Below, piece by piece: positions 1-8,964 of a DNA stretch of 44,891 nucleotides. The notes under the pieces are model-generated. The model was not told the origin of the DNA. It searched no databases and saw only the letters and a list, made by a program, of their open reading frames with translations. A program made the translations under genes and the position numbers. This DNA is from Subtercola boreus (GTDB lineage Bacteria; Actinomycetota; Actinomycetes; Actinomycetales; Microbacteriaceae): assembly GCF_003399625.1 (NCBI RefSeq), contig NZ_NBXA01000017.1, forward strand, positions 1-44,891, written 5' to 3'. How positions within the stretch are numbered: position 1 is the first letter of the stretch; each line of letters starts with the position of its first letter.

Positions 1-90
1 AGGACACGCTGGACAGTGCGGTGGAAACCCGCGCTGAACGCGTTCGCGATCACCTTCGCCGACCGCTGGCCGGCAGCAGAAACCTACTAA
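1..90 (+). pseudogene. IS256-family (Mutator) transposase, C-terminal end only
   Basis: The first frame is open from the window edge to a TAA at 88-90. It reads as the C-terminal end of a Mutator-type transposase, with the family-like stretch RWKPALNAFAITF. Only about 29 residues are inside the window, so it cannot be said whether the rest of the element is intact. The stop overlaps the stop of the RHS gene on the other strand. The bases after it (about 91-128) probably contain the terminal inverted repeat of the element, which is inference because the other end is not visible. Confidence 0.6.
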
Positions 91-3000
91 CCAAAAATGC
101 CGGAAACACCGAAAACGTTACAGACCCATCGTATAGACCCCCAGGCGCCGGTGCCGTAGCCGGGGCGGGAGCTGGCGGGCGGGGCGACGTAGGGGGCGAC
201 CGCAGCGCGAGCGGGGGCGTAGGAGGGGTAACCCGTCGAGGAGTAGTTGCCGCCGCCCATGTTCTGCACACCGATGCCGGTGGGGTTGTAGGGGCGGAAG
301 CCGAGCCGGTCGGCCATCGTGGTGGGGTTGTTGGTGACGAAGGCGTAGCGGTGCAGGGACTGCGGGTCGGTAAGGAGGCCGCGGGCGGCGTCGGGGGAGA
401 GCCAGCTACCGGTTGAGGGGTCGTACTGACGCGAGAAGTACGACGACAGGCCCGAGGTGGGGTCGGCGGGTTGGCCGCCGAAACCTGCGACGGCGTTCCA
501 ACCTGAGGTCTCGAAGGATGCTCCGCCGAAGTCGTCGTAGGCAGCGAGTTGGGTGACGGATCCGCCTACGGCCTGGGCCGCGACTGAGCCGAGGCGGTCG
601 AGGAGGTTCCATCGGGTGCCGGTGTCGGCGGTCTGAAGGGTGGAGGCCTGCAGGGCGACGCTGCCACGGGCATCCAGAACCTGCGAGGTGGTGCCGGAGG
701 CGGGGTTCGTCTGCTGCACGAGGGAGGTGCCCGACCAGACGGAGGTGGTGGTCTGCGATCCGAGGGGGGTGGTGTCGGTGGCGGACTGCTGGCGGCCGAG
801 GCCGTCGTAGGCGTAGGAGGTTTGGCGTCCGTCTCGGGTGGTGCCGGTCATCCTGCCGGCGTCTGACCAGGTGTAGGCGGTGGTGACGCCGGAGGTGGTG
901 GAGGCGGTGCGCTGGCCGTTCGCGTCGTAGGCGTAGGTCGAGGGGGAGGTGCCGGTGGTGGCGGTGAGCTGGTTCAGGGCGTTGAAGGTGGCGGTCTGGG
1001 AGGTGGCGGAGGTGGGCGCGGCGGTGCCGGAACCCGGGCCGGCGGCGGGGAGGGCAGGGGGAGTGGATGCCGCGGAGGTGCGGTTCCCGGCGGGGTCGTA
1101 GCCGTACCGGGCCGAGGCGCCGTCGGTGGAGGTGGAGCCGGTGAGGCGGCCGAGGGGGTCGTAGCTGTACTGCTTCGTTGTGGACTGCTGCTGGGCCGGG
1201 GTGGCTGTGGTCGAGAGTCCGGCGGCGATGGTGCGGGTGGCGGAGGTGACGTCGCTGTTCGCGTCGTAGGCGTAGGCGAACGAGAGGGTGCCGCCGTCGG
1301 CGACCGGGTTCGGGGGTGTGGGGGTGGTGTGGTGGCTGAGGTAGTCCGAGGGGTCGAGGTCGGCGGGACCGCCGCTGCCGGGCGACGCAGGTGCGGGTGC
1401 GGGCGCGGGGCCGGGAGCGGGCGGCGACGGCGGCCCGGGTGCGGGCAGCTGGTTCCGGATGCTCGTCACCCGGTTCGCGGCGTCGTAGGCGTAGGCCGTG
1501 GTGAGGCCGGTGCTGCGGTACTCCGAGGCGAGGTTTCCCGCCGCATCCCAGCCGTACGAGAGCGAACCCCACGGCGAACTCTGCGCGACGGGGCGGCCGG
1601 CCTTGTCGTAGGTGTAGCCGATCCGGTCGCCGGTCGGGAGGGTCAGGTCGGTGAGCCCTCCCGATGCGTCGTAGGTGTACCCGACCCGCGCACCGGACGC
1701 GTCGGTCTGCGACAGCACGCGGCCGGCGGGGTCGTACGTCCAGCCGGTGACGCCGATGGAATCGGTCATCGCGATGGGCTGGCCGGCCTTGTCGTAGGCG
1801 AAGGCGGTGCCCGATCCGTCGGCGTAGGTCGTGTTCTGCAACTCTCCGAGGGAGTCGTAGCTGTTGCGCGTGACGCGGCCGGCAGCATCCGTCGACGACG
1901 TGAGCTCGCCCAGGTTGTCATAGCCGTAGCGCGAGGTGTTGCCGGCAGCATTCGTCTCGGTGAGGGGGCGGCTGTTCGGGTCGTAGGTGAAGGAGGTGGC
2001 GTGGCCATTCGGGTCGGTCGACGAAGCGAGGTTGCCGATGCTGTCGTAGCGGTAGCGGGAGGTCACGTTGGCCGTGGCGGTCGAGGCCGGGTCGGATGTC
2101 GCGTTCTCGACGACGCTCGTCAGCTGGCCCGCGGGGTCGTAGGCGTAGCGGGTGACGGCGCCGAGCGGGTTGGTCAGGGTGGTCTGGCGGCCGGCCGGGT
2201 CGTAGCCGTAGCGGGTGGTGTTGCCGAGGGCGTCCGCGGCGGAAGCGACAGCGCCGGCGGGAGTGTAGGCGCGGGTCTGGGTGTGGCCGTTGGCATCCGT
2301 GACGGCGGTGGGCCGGGCATCCGCGTCGTAACTGTACGAGGTGACGGCGCCGAGGGGGTTCGTGGCGGCGGTGACGAGGCCGCGGGGGTCGTAGCGGGCG
2401 GTCGAGGTGCGCCCGAGGGCGTCGGTCGCCGAGGTGAGGCGGTCGGCGGCGTCGTAGGTGTACGTGACGGTTGCGCCGGTGGGGTCGGTTGCGGTGCGGA
2501 TGTTGCCGGCCGCGTCGTAGCTGAACCTGGTCGTGCACCCGGCGGGGTCGGTAGTGGATGCGACGTTGCCGGCAGCGTCGTAGCGGTAGGTGGTGCGGTC
2601 GCCGGCGGGGTTCGTGATCGCGGTGGTGCGGCCGAGCAGGTCGTAGGCGTAAGAGGTCGTGTTGCCCGCGGGGTCGGTGCGCGCGATGACGCGGCCGAGG
2701 GGGTCGTAAGTGGTGCGGGACGTATTGCCGAGCGGGTCGGTGCTGGCGGTGACGCGGCCCGCCGTGTCGAAGGTCTGCCGGGAGAAGGCGCCGGCTGCGT
2801 CTGTCGCCTGCGTGACCTGGCCGAGCGGGTCGTAGGCGCGCTTCCAGACGCCGCCGTTCGGGTCGGTGACGGAGGTCGCGCGATCCAGGCGGTCGAGGGC
2901 GAAGGCGGTCTTCGCGCCGACGGGGTTCGTGGTGCCGGTCAGGGCGTCTTCGCGGTTGTACGCGTACGTCGTCGTTCCGCCGCCGGGAGCGGTGACGGTC

Positions 3001-5993
3001 GCCAGGCGGAACAGCGCGTCCCAGCTGTATGAGGTGACTCCGCCGGCGGGATCGGTCTCTGTGAGCACGTGGCCGTTGCCGTCGTACGCGTAGGCGGTGA
3101 CGCCGCCGACAGGGTCGGTCACGGCGGCGAGGTTGCCCGCCGCGTCGTACCGGTACGAGCTGGTTGCCCCGACGGGGTCGGTCGAGCTCGTGACCTGGCC
3201 GGCCCCGTTGTAGACGTAGGTGGTCTGGTGGATGTTCGGATCCGTCACCCTCGTCAGGTGACCCTGCCCGTCGTAGGCGTACTGCGTCTTCCGGCCGCCG
3301 GGGGCTGTGGAGGAGAGGAGGTTACCGCCCGCGTCGTAGGTGTTCGAGACGGCGGATCCGTCGGGGAGATGGATGCCCGTGACATCGCCGCGCGCATCGA
3401 CGTCGTAGGTCGTGGTTCGCGCCGATCCGCCCGGGCCGCCCTGGTCGGTGACACTCGCCACGCGACCAGACAGGGTGTACGTGTACTGGGTGGTCGCAGC
3501 ATCCGGCGCCACGATCTTCGTGACGTTGCCGCCCGCGTCGTAGGTGTACGCGCACCGGTTGCCGGCCTCGTCGGTGTAGGCGGTGACGTTGTTTGCGGCG
3601 TCGTAGGCGTACCTTTTCGTGCCGCCCTCGGCGTCGGTGACGGAGGTGACGCGGTGCGCGGCGTCGTAGGCGAAGACGCTCGCGCGGCCCTCGTTGTCGG
3701 TGTAGGTGGTCGTGCCACCACCCGGAGTGACGTTGTAGGCGAAGGTGCGGGTGTTGTTCTGCGCGTCGAGCTGCTTCGTGACGCGGCCCTCGGCGTCGTA
3801 GGTGTTGCGCAGGTAGGTGACGCCGAGCGGGTCGGTCGCGGTGAGGAGGCGGTGGGCGGCGTCGTACGTGAAGGTGCGTGGCGATGTGCCGGGCCCCCCG
3901 CTGCCGGGGTAGGTGATGCCGGTCAGGTTGCCGGCGGCGTCGTAGGCGAACAACCATTGCCGAGCATCCGGAGCGGTGAACGAGGTGATGCGGCCCTCGG
4001 CGTCGCTCGTGGCGCGGATGACCTGCCCACCAGTGTCGGTGATCGCCGAGATGGGCAGGAACTGGGCCGTCGGGCTCGGGGTGCCGTAGGCCACGTCGTA
4101 GCCGTTGCCCGTGAGGTCGCGGTAGGAGGAGAGTTCGCCGATGCCCTCGGGGTCGGTGGCGTCGAAGGTCCAGGTCTGACCGTCGGCGCCGGTGAGCGTG
4201 AGCGTGCCGGCGGCATTCGTGAGGGTCTGGTGCTTGGAGGGGTCGCTGTCGTAGCCGCCGGCCTTGTTCGGAGTGAACGTGTACGAGGCCCCGTCGCCGC
4301 GGACGATCATGACGGAGGCGTCGCTGAAGACCTGCGCGTGGGCGCCGACTCCGAGGGACCAGCCGGCTCCGCTTCGGGTGAGCCGGCCATCCTGAGCGTT
4401 GTAGGTAAGGCCGAGGTCGAGGCTCGAACCGCCGTTGCCGGGGAGGGTGAAGAGCGGTTCTTCTTCGATCAGGTTTCCGGTTGAGAAGGAAACGGGCTCT
4501 GAACCGTACAGCTGGTAGTTCTGCTTGCCGAGATCCGCCCAGGCAGCCTTCTCGGCGGCGGTCGGCGGGCTGGGGAAGCCAGCGGCCGCGGGGGAGAGGC
4601 AGTTGTATCCCTTCGAGACCAGATACTGGCGGAACGCATCGGCGACGCCGGCGGCGATCTCGTCCATGTGCTGGTCGATGATGGGCCAGTCGTAGTTGTT
4701 GTCGAGATTCAGGGCCTCGAGGTGGATGTACGTGCCGGGGTTCGGCTCGAATTCCTTCTGCGGGATGTTCTGCGCGGGGATGGGTGCCCAGCTCGCGGAC
4801 GAGCGGGTCGTGTACGTCGGCAGAGTGTTGTTGAGGTAGTCGCCGACCGTGTCGGAGTCGGCGATGCCGTTCGAGAAGACTTTGGAGCCACCGGACGCAG
4901 GGGTGACACCCCACGCGTGCCCGACGGGCGCGTCGAAGGCGAGGGTCGCGGTGAGGGCGGGGTTCTGGGCGGCGGCGTAGTCTGCGCGCGTCTGGGCGTC
5001 GACGACGGGAGTGCCGGGGTCTTCGCGCGTCAGCTTCACCGTTGCGAGGCAGGCGTTCTGCAGCAGCGTCTTCACACCGTTCGCCAGCGCGATGTTGTAG
5101 GGCAGCTCGGAGTCGACCTTCGCCGGGCTGCTGGTGTGCGCGACTCCGTCGTCGGGGTCGAGCACGATGACCGGGCCGACCGGCGCGACGTACGGCTTGC
5201 CGATGACGACGAACTGGGAGAGGTGGCCGGATTCGCCGATGACGGTCTGGGTGGCGGCGTCGTAGTGCGAGGCGAGCGGGAGCCACGGGTCGCCAGCGTT
5301 CTCTCGGGTGAAGATCTGCAGGGAGGCGGGGTCGAGGGTGAGGAGGACGGCGGAGTCGACGCCCATGGCGATGGTGACGCCGGGGCTCACGCGCGTGACG
5401 CCCTGCGGGCCGGCGGCGTCGGTGTCGGCGGCGTCGGTGCCGGGTTGCTCGTCATGGTGGCCGCGTGATCGCGTCGTCGTGGCCGCCTTCGGCGTCTCGG
5501 AGGTGACCTCCGCCTCGATCGTCGTGACCTCGGTGCCTGCGTCGTCGTGTGCGGTGACGCGCACCGGAGCGGATGCCACCACCCCCGCCGTCTCGGAGGC
5601 GGCGCTCGCGGCCGTGCTGCCGGGCATCCGCGAGACGGTGACCGACAGCTCGGCGTCGGACTTCTTTCCACCGAAGGTGACGGCGGTGTCGACCGCGCCG
5701 GCCGTGACGGTGGTGCCGTCGCCCGCGGAGAGTGTCGCCGATGCGATCTCCTCGTCGGCCGGCGCGGGGTCGGGCTGGCCGGAATCTGTGTTGGTGCCCG
5801 CCGCCGCCGCGAATACCTCCGCGAGTGTCGCCGCGGCGAGAGTCCGGGCGCGTTCGGCAGCGGATGCCTCGGCCGGCGTGAGTGCGCCCGTCAGCACGAG
5901 CGCAAGCACGGTGAGCACGCCGAGGCCTGATGTGCGCCTGCGGCTTCGGATGCTGCGCCGGCGGTTTGCGGAGAGATGTGGTGTCGGTGTCAT
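87..5993 (-). CDS. Exported RHS/YD-repeat protein, 3' end apparently replaced by an IS end
   Basis: A 1968-residue protein. A signal peptide lies in the first 45 residues: an Arg-rich n-region, a hydrophobic stretch and an Ala-rich cleavage region. About 480 residues of non-repeat N-terminal region follow, then many YD repeats of the pattern YDAAGN..T, and an RHS core-like end (YDPSTGSWLSPD, RYAFVTNNP). ATG 5993 is preferred over GTG 6002 because GGGGAG sits eight bases before it; GTG 6002 overlaps that site. It follows the 5999-6790 gene in the same operon, with five bases between them. In RHS proteins the core encapsulates a variable C-terminal toxin. Here only about 80 residues follow the core and no toxin domain is recognisable. 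The last 16 or so codons seem to come from the insertion element next door. Family and export are well supported; activity is unknown. Confidence 0.9.
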   Translation of the reverse strand: MTPTPHLSANRRRSIRSRRRTSGLGVLTVLALVLTGALTPAEASAAERARTLAAATLAEVFAAAAGTNTDSGQPDPAPADEEIASATLSAGDGTTVTAGAVDTAVTFGGKKSDAELSVTVSRMPGSTAASAASETAGVVASAPVRVTAHDDAGTEVTTIEAEVTSETPKAATTTRSRGHHDEQPGTDAADTDAAGPQGVTRVSPGVTIAMGVDSAVLLTLDPASLQIFTRENAGDPWLPLASHYDAATQTVIGESGHLSQFVVIGKPYVAPVGPVIVLDPDDGVAHTSSPAKVDSELPYNIALANGVKTLLQNACLATVKLTREDPGTPVVDAQTRADYAAAQNPALTATLAFDAPVGHAWGVTPASGGSKVFSNGIADSDTVGDYLNNTLPTYTTRSSASWAPIPAQNIPQKEFEPNPGTYIHLEALNLDNNYDWPIIDQHMDEIAAGVADAFRQYLVSKGYNCLSPAAAGFPSPPTAAEKAAWADLGKQNYQLYGSEPVSFSTGNLIEEEPLFTLPGNGGSSLDLGLTYNAQDGRLTRSGAGWSLGVGAHAQVFSDASVMIVRGDGASYTFTPNKAGGYDSDPSKHQTLTNAAGTLTLTGADGQTWTFDATDPEGIGELSSYRDLTGNGYDVAYGTPSPTAQFLPISAITDTGGQVIRATSDAEGRITSFTAPDARQWLFAYDAAGNLTGITYPGSGGPGTSPRTFTYDAAHRLLTATDPLGVTYLRNTYDAEGRVTKQLDAQNNTRTFAYNVTPGGGTTTYTDNEGRASVFAYDAAHRVTSVTDAEGGTKRYAYDAANNVTAYTDEAGNRCAYTYDAGGNVTKIVAPDAATTQYTYTLSGRVASVTDQGGPGGSARTTTYDVDARGDVTGIHLPDGSAVSNTYDAGGNLLSSTAPGGRKTQYAYDGQGHLTRVTDPNIHQTTYVYNGAGQVTSSTDPVGATSSYRYDAAGNLAAVTDPVGGVTAYAYDGNGHVLTETDPAGGVTSYSWDALFRLATVTAPGGGTTTYAYNREDALTGTTNPVGAKTAFALDRLDRATSVTDPNGGVWKRAYDPLGQVTQATDAAGAFSRQTFDTAGRVTASTDPLGNTSRTTYDPLGRVIARTDPAGNTTSYAYDLLGRTTAITNPAGDRTTYRYDAAGNVASTTDPAGCTTRFSYDAAGNIRTATDPTGATVTYTYDAADRLTSATDALGRTSTARYDPRGLVTAATNPLGAVTSYSYDADARPTAVTDANGHTQTRAYTPAGAVASAADALGNTTRYGYDPAGRQTTLTNPLGAVTRYAYDPAGQLTSVVENATSDPASTATANVTSRYRYDSIGNLASSTDPNGHATSFTYDPNSRPLTETNAAGNTSRYGYDNLGELTSSTDAAGRVTRNSYDSLGELQNTTYADGSGTAFAYDKAGQPIAMTDSIGVTGWTYDPAGRVLSQTDASGARVGYTYDASGGLTDLTLPTGDRIGYTYDKAGRPVAQSSPWGSLSYGWDAAGNLASEYRSTGLTTAYAYDAANRVTSIRNQLPAPGPPSPPAPGPAPAPAPASPGSGGPADLDPSDYLSHHTTPTPPNPVADGGTLSFAYAYDANSDVTSATRTIAAGLSTTATPAQQQSTTKQYSYDPLGRLTGSTSTDGASARYGYDPAGNRTSAASTPPALPAAGPGSGTAAPTSATSQTATFNALNQLTATTGTSPSTYAYDANGQRTASTTSGVTTAYTWSDAGRMTGTTRDGRQTSYAYDGLGRQQSATDTTPLGSQTTTSVWSGTSLVQQTNPASGTTSQVLDARGSVALQASTLQTADTGTRWNLLDRLGSVAAQAVGGSVTQLAAYDDFGGASFETSGWNAVAGFGGQPADPTSGLSSYFSRQYDPSTGSWLSPDAARGLLTDPQSLHRYAFVTNNPTTMADRLGFRPYNPTGIGVQNMGGGNYSSTGYPSYAPARAAVAPYVAPPASSRPGYGTGAWGSIRWVCNVFGVSGIFG

Positions 5994-5998
5994 CGTGG

Positions 5999-6790
5999 TC
6001 ACTCCCCGGCTTCGGCGAACGGTCGGGCGAGTTCGTCTGCGTGGCCGCCATCAAGGTCCAGTTCGCCCGGGTCGGCCAGGCGGCGCTGCCGCCGCCACGC
6101 GAGCAGCGCCGCCATCCCGCCCGCCGCGACGAGCAGACCGGCGCCGATCGGGAGCACCACCGTCAGCCCCGTGTGCGCCAGGGCGCGGAGCCTCGCGGCC
6201 TCCGCTGCTTCGCGCGCCGCCTTCAGGTCGAGGTAGCGCTTCAGGAGCTGCGCGGCATCCGGAACCCCGTCACCATTCAGGTCTTCGGTTCCTGTCGCGC
6301 AGGTGATGTCGCCGCAGATGAGCACCGAGATCCACTGCTGCACTCCGTGCGGGTTCAGCGTTTCGAGACCGTCGGTGCAAGTTGCCGTTCCGCAGATGAT
6401 CTCGGAGATGTAGTCGGGGATGCCGTTGCCATCAGTGTCGAGGCCGGGGTCTGCACAGGTCGTCGTGCGGCAGGCGGTGTACTCGACCCAGTCGGGGATG
6501 CCGTCACCGTCGGTGTCCTCGGAGCTGGTCGCGCAGGTGGCCGTGCCGCAGAGCTGCCGTTCGAGCTGATCGGCGATGCGATCGGCGTCGGCGTCGCAGT
6601 GGCCGACGTTCGGGTTGGCGGGGCACGGAGTCGCCTCCGATGCGGCCGGCGCGGAGCGGTACATCGCTGGCGCGGCCGACGCCGACGCGCTGCTCACGCC
6701 GGGCATCCCGAGCAGAGCGATCGCCGCGATCGTCACTGTGGCGGCGAGGATCACCGTTCGGCGGGCACAACCCGGTCTGACTCTCGGCAT
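5999..6790 (-). CDS. Surface protein with Cys-paired calcium-loop repeats and LAHTG sorting-like tail
   Basis: 263 residues. An N-terminal signal sequence (about 10-40) leads to four repeats spaced exactly 26 residues apart, starting at Cys81, Cys107, Cys133 and Cys159. Each begins C-x4-C. Repeats 1, 2 and 4 carry a calcium-loop-like motif (DTDGDGIPD, DTDGNGIPD, DLNGDGVPD), as in thrombospondin type 3 or dockerin-like loops; repeat 3 has lost the acidic residues. A charged helical linker (about 180-202) is followed by LAHTG at 204-208, a hydrophobic segment to 231 and RRQRR. This matches the layout of a class E sortase signal (LAxTG), but an acidic tail of about 25 residues follows, which is unusual. 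It is the first gene of the operon with the RHS protein, so it may anchor or present that protein. That role is inference. Confidence 0.8.
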   Translation of the reverse strand: MPRVRPGCARRTVILAATVTIAAIALLGMPGVSSASASAAPAMYRSAPAASEATPCPANPNVGHCDADADRIADQLERQLCGTATCATSSEDTDGDGIPDWVEYTACRTTTCADPGLDTDGNGIPDYISEIICGTATCTDGLETLNPHGVQQWISVLICGDITCATGTEDLNGDGVPDAAQLLKRYLDLKAAREAAEAARLRALAHTGLTVVLPIGAGLLVAAGGMAALLAWRRQRRLADPGELDLDGGHADELARPFAEAGE

Positions 6791-6870
6791 GCTTCATGGC
6801 CCCAATCGCAGGGCGCACGATGCGCCCCCGACAGCGCCCCCACTGTCGTCATCGACACACTAGATCATTA

Positions 6871-6885
6871 ATGAGGTAATCTCAT
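6871..6885. promoter_or_regulatory. Inverted repeat ATGAG-N5-CTCAT
   Basis: A perfect 5-bp inverted repeat with a 5-bp AT-rich centre lies between the minus-strand surface operon (start 6790) and the small plus-strand gene starting at 6901. Size and position fit a regulator site or an overlapping -10 region. The arms are short and could be chance. Confidence 0.3.
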
Positions 6886-6900
6886 AACAGGAGGTGGATG

Positions 6901-7062
6901 GTGGCTCGGCGGAGAACGAGGCTCAACGCAGACGAACGCACCCTGGCCGCGGCGGTGATCGGGTTCAGCGGGTGGATTCTTCTTGCCGTCGCACTGGTGC
7001 TGGCCGTGACGGGAATCAGCTCCGGCCGAGAGAGCGGAACGCGACAAATCTTCGGCTGGTAG
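6901..7062 (+). CDS. Small single-pass membrane protein
   Basis: A 53-codon frame with a basic N-terminus (ARRRTRLNADER), one clear hydrophobic segment (about residues 17-39, including GWILLAVALVLAV) and a short polar tail ending in FGW. AGGAGG at 6889-6894 is the strongest ribosome site in the region. Its spacing favours GTG 6901 over ATG 6898, which would lie only three bases from it. The predicted topology is cytoplasmic basic N-terminus and outside C-terminus. It is transcribed away from the RHS operon. The product matches no family I recognise. The ribosome site and membrane segment support a real gene. Confidence 0.55.
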   Translation: MARRRTRLNADERTLAAAVIGFSGWILLAVALVLAVTGISSGRESGTRQIFGW

Positions 7063-7210
7063 GTGGCGAGCGAGCGGTGGACGAGCGCCTCGCCAGTAGA
7101 CAGAAGCGCAGGCCAAAGTCCTAGGGAGGCCGCCCCCGGCGTATGTTCGAAAGAGGGACGGCGTCGTGGTGGCAGAAACGCGAGATGCCAGCGGTTGAGA
7201 CGAGGTAAAG

Positions 7211-7849
7211 ATGCAGGGGAATGAGCCAATGCCGGGGAATCCCTGGCCCCACGACATGGTGCTGTCGATCGAGGAACATGATGACAGGCTTCTCAGGTTG
7301 CTTTTCGTGCGGGAGGCGTGGGGACTTGGGCTCGGCGGGGTGCCTGCGCTCGCCGGAGTCGTCGATCTGGGGGAGTCGGCCCCGCCCGCGGGCTTCGACC
7401 GCGAAGCGGCCGAGGTCACGTGGCGAGAGGAGTGGGCCGTGTCATGGCAGCGGTTCGACGAGTTCGACCGCCAGGTGCGGCCTCCGGATGCTGCGACCCG
7501 GGCTCTGCTCGATGCGACGCCCGACGGGGAGCTGAGCTCAGTGTTCTCGGTGCCGCCCTCGACGTTCTGGAACGCGGGGTTCGACAGCGAAGCATTTTCG
7601 CGGTGGCGGCGGGCGTTGATCTATCGGTCGCTGGAACGCCAACGCGCCCCGCTCGAGGAAAGCCCGGAGCGCCGGTCGTTGCCCGCCCTCATCGCGGCCT
7701 GGGAGGGCGGGCTGAAGCAGATCGTGCAGCTGCCCGTCACGGGGTACTTTGCCGAGCGAATCAGCCCGGGTTGCCTCGTGGTCTCCGAGGAGACCCGGTT
7801 CGATCGGGGGCTCTACGATCGCGCGCTGAACGAAGGGGCGGCGCGATGA
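7211..7849 (+). CDS. Hypothetical protein, 212 residues
   Basis: A soluble-looking protein without signal peptide or membrane segment. It is rich in Trp and acidic residues (WREEWAVSWQRFDEFDRQV, and a central FSVPPSTFWNAGFDSEAFSRWRRAL). I recognise no catalytic motif or named family. It begins at ATG 7211 behind a modest GAGG site; ATG 7229 is an alternative. Its stop overlaps the start of the following truncated gene (ATGA at 7846-7849), so the two were probably translationally coupled. Codon use is typical of the window, so it is likely a real gene of unknown function. Confidence 0.7.
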   Translation: MQGNEPMPGNPWPHDMVLSIEEHDDRLLRLLFVREAWGLGLGGVPALAGVVDLGESAPPAGFDREAAEVTWREEWAVSWQRFDEFDRQVRPPDAATRALLDATPDGELSSVFSVPPSTFWNAGFDSEAFSRWRRALIYRSLERQRAPLEESPERRSLPALIAAWEGGLKQIVQLPVTGYFAERISPGCLVVSEETRFDRGLYDRALNEGAAR

Positions 7850-7989
7850 AAGCGCGGCCCGCTGACGTCGCGGGCATCTGCGAGAGTCTGCCCGAGGTTG
7901 AGCCCGGCACTTCGTGGGGTGGGCGACCGACGTACAAGGTGCCGCGGGGCGCGAAGGGCAAGGGCTGGTATCTCGGCGCCAGAAGCTGA
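7846..7989 (+). pseudogene. Truncated MmcQ/YjbR-like protein remnant
   Basis: A 47-residue frame starts at the ATGA overlap with the previous gene. Its N-terminus (ICESLPEVEPGTSWGGRPTYKV) resembles the beginning of MmcQ/YjbR-like DNA-binding fold proteins, in which about 70 more residues normally follow the GKGF/W segment. Here a stop comes right after GWYLGARS. The remaining 138 bases up to the hydrolase gene show no convincing continuation in any frame. It appears to be a deletion remnant. The family assignment is tentative because only the N-terminus remains. Confidence 0.45.
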
Positions 7990-8127
7990 CGTGGATGACG
8001 CCCGCGGCCGAACGGATCGGGCGGTGCGATCGCGCGTTCGCGCGTTCGCCTTCGCGCCAGCGGGAGACGGGCGCCGTGCCACCCACCCGCAGAAAGGTCA
8101 GGCCGCGCACGTCGCCCGTCTGGCGCG

Positions 8128-8964
8128 CTACTGCTGGATGAACGCCAGCATGTCGGCGTTCAGCACGTCGGCATGCGTGGTGAGCATGCCGTGCGGGTAG
8201 CCCTCGTAGATCTTCAGCGTCGAGTCGCTCAGCGTTTCGTGCTGCTTGAGCGCGGCATCCTTGTAGGGCACCACCTGGTCGTCGTCGCCCTGCGTGACGA
8301 GAACGGGAACGGTGATCGCCTTCAGGTCGTCGGTCTGGTCGGTCTCCGAGAACGCCTTGATGCCTTCGTAGTGCGCGAGCGCGCTGCCCGTCATCCCCTG
8401 GCGCCACCAGTTGGCGATGACCGGCTCCGAGGGCGTGACTCCCTCGCGGTTGAAGCCGTAGAAGGGGCCGGATGCGACGGCCTGGAAGAATTCGGCGCGG
8501 TTGCCGGCGAGGGCGCTGCGGAAGTCGTCGAACACCGACATCGGAGTGCCGTCCGGGTTGGCCTCGGTCTGCACCATCAGGGGCGGCACGGAGGAGACGA
8601 GGATCGCCTTCGCGACGCGCCCCTGCGGCTCGCCGTACTGGGCGACGTAGCGGGCGACCTGGCCACCACCGGTCGAGTGTCCGATGTGGATGGCGTTCTT
8701 CAGGTCGAGGTGCTCGACGACCGCCGAGACGTCGCTGGCATAGTGGTCCATGTCGTGGCCGGTGCCGATCTGGGATGACCGGCCGTGGCCGCGCCGGTCG
8801 CTGGCGACGACGCGGTAGCCCTTCGGCAGGAAGTAGAGCATCTGGGCATCCCAGTCGTCAGACGACAGGGGCCAGCCATGGTGGAACATGATGGGCTGCG
8901 CGTCAGTGCTGCCCCAGTCCTTGTAGTAGATTTCTGCGCCATCGTCTGTGGTCACAAACGGCAT
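8128..8964 (-). CDS. Alpha/beta hydrolase, non-heme chloroperoxidase-like
   Basis: 278 residues, the usual length for cofactor-free haloperoxidase/esterase family hydrolases. The oxyanion region HHGWPLSSDDW (28-38) is present. The nucleophile elbow GHSTGGG places Ser97; the acid is Asp228 or 229 in QGDDDQVVP and the base is His258 in YPHGM. There is no signal peptide, so it is cytoplasmic. ATG 8964 was chosen because GGAGGT precedes it at good spacing, although the frame stays open upstream to 9270. Such enzymes hydrolyse esters, and perhydrolysis gives their in vitro haloperoxidase activity. The natural substrate is unknown. It is encoded alone, convergent with the decayed gene at 7846. Confidence 0.88.
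   Translation of the reverse strand: MPFVTTDDGAEIYYKDWGSTDAQPIMFHHGWPLSSDDWDAQMLYFLPKGYRVVASDRRGHGRSSQIGTGHDMDHYASDVSAVVEHLDLKNAIHIGHSTGGGQVARYVAQYGEPQGRVAKAILVSSVPPLMVQTEANPDGTPMSVFDDFRSALAGNRAEFFQAVASGPFYGFNREGVTPSEPVIANWWRQGMTGSALAHYEGIKAFSETDQTDDLKAITVPVLVTQGDDDQVVPYKDAALKQHETLSDSTLKIYEGYPHGMLTTHADVLNADMLAFIQQ

Noticed and set aside
587-4390. Periodic pattern suggesting a CRISPR-like or satellite array
   Set aside because: The period comes from codons of the YD repeats (YDAAGN..T), with diverged units and no spacers of constant length.
406-5286. Very long open frames on both strands inside the RHS gene
   Set aside because: They are shadows of the repetitive high-GC gene: Arg/Pro- or Gly/Val-rich translations without domains, while the minus-strand 1968-residue frame has clear YD repeats and a signal peptide.
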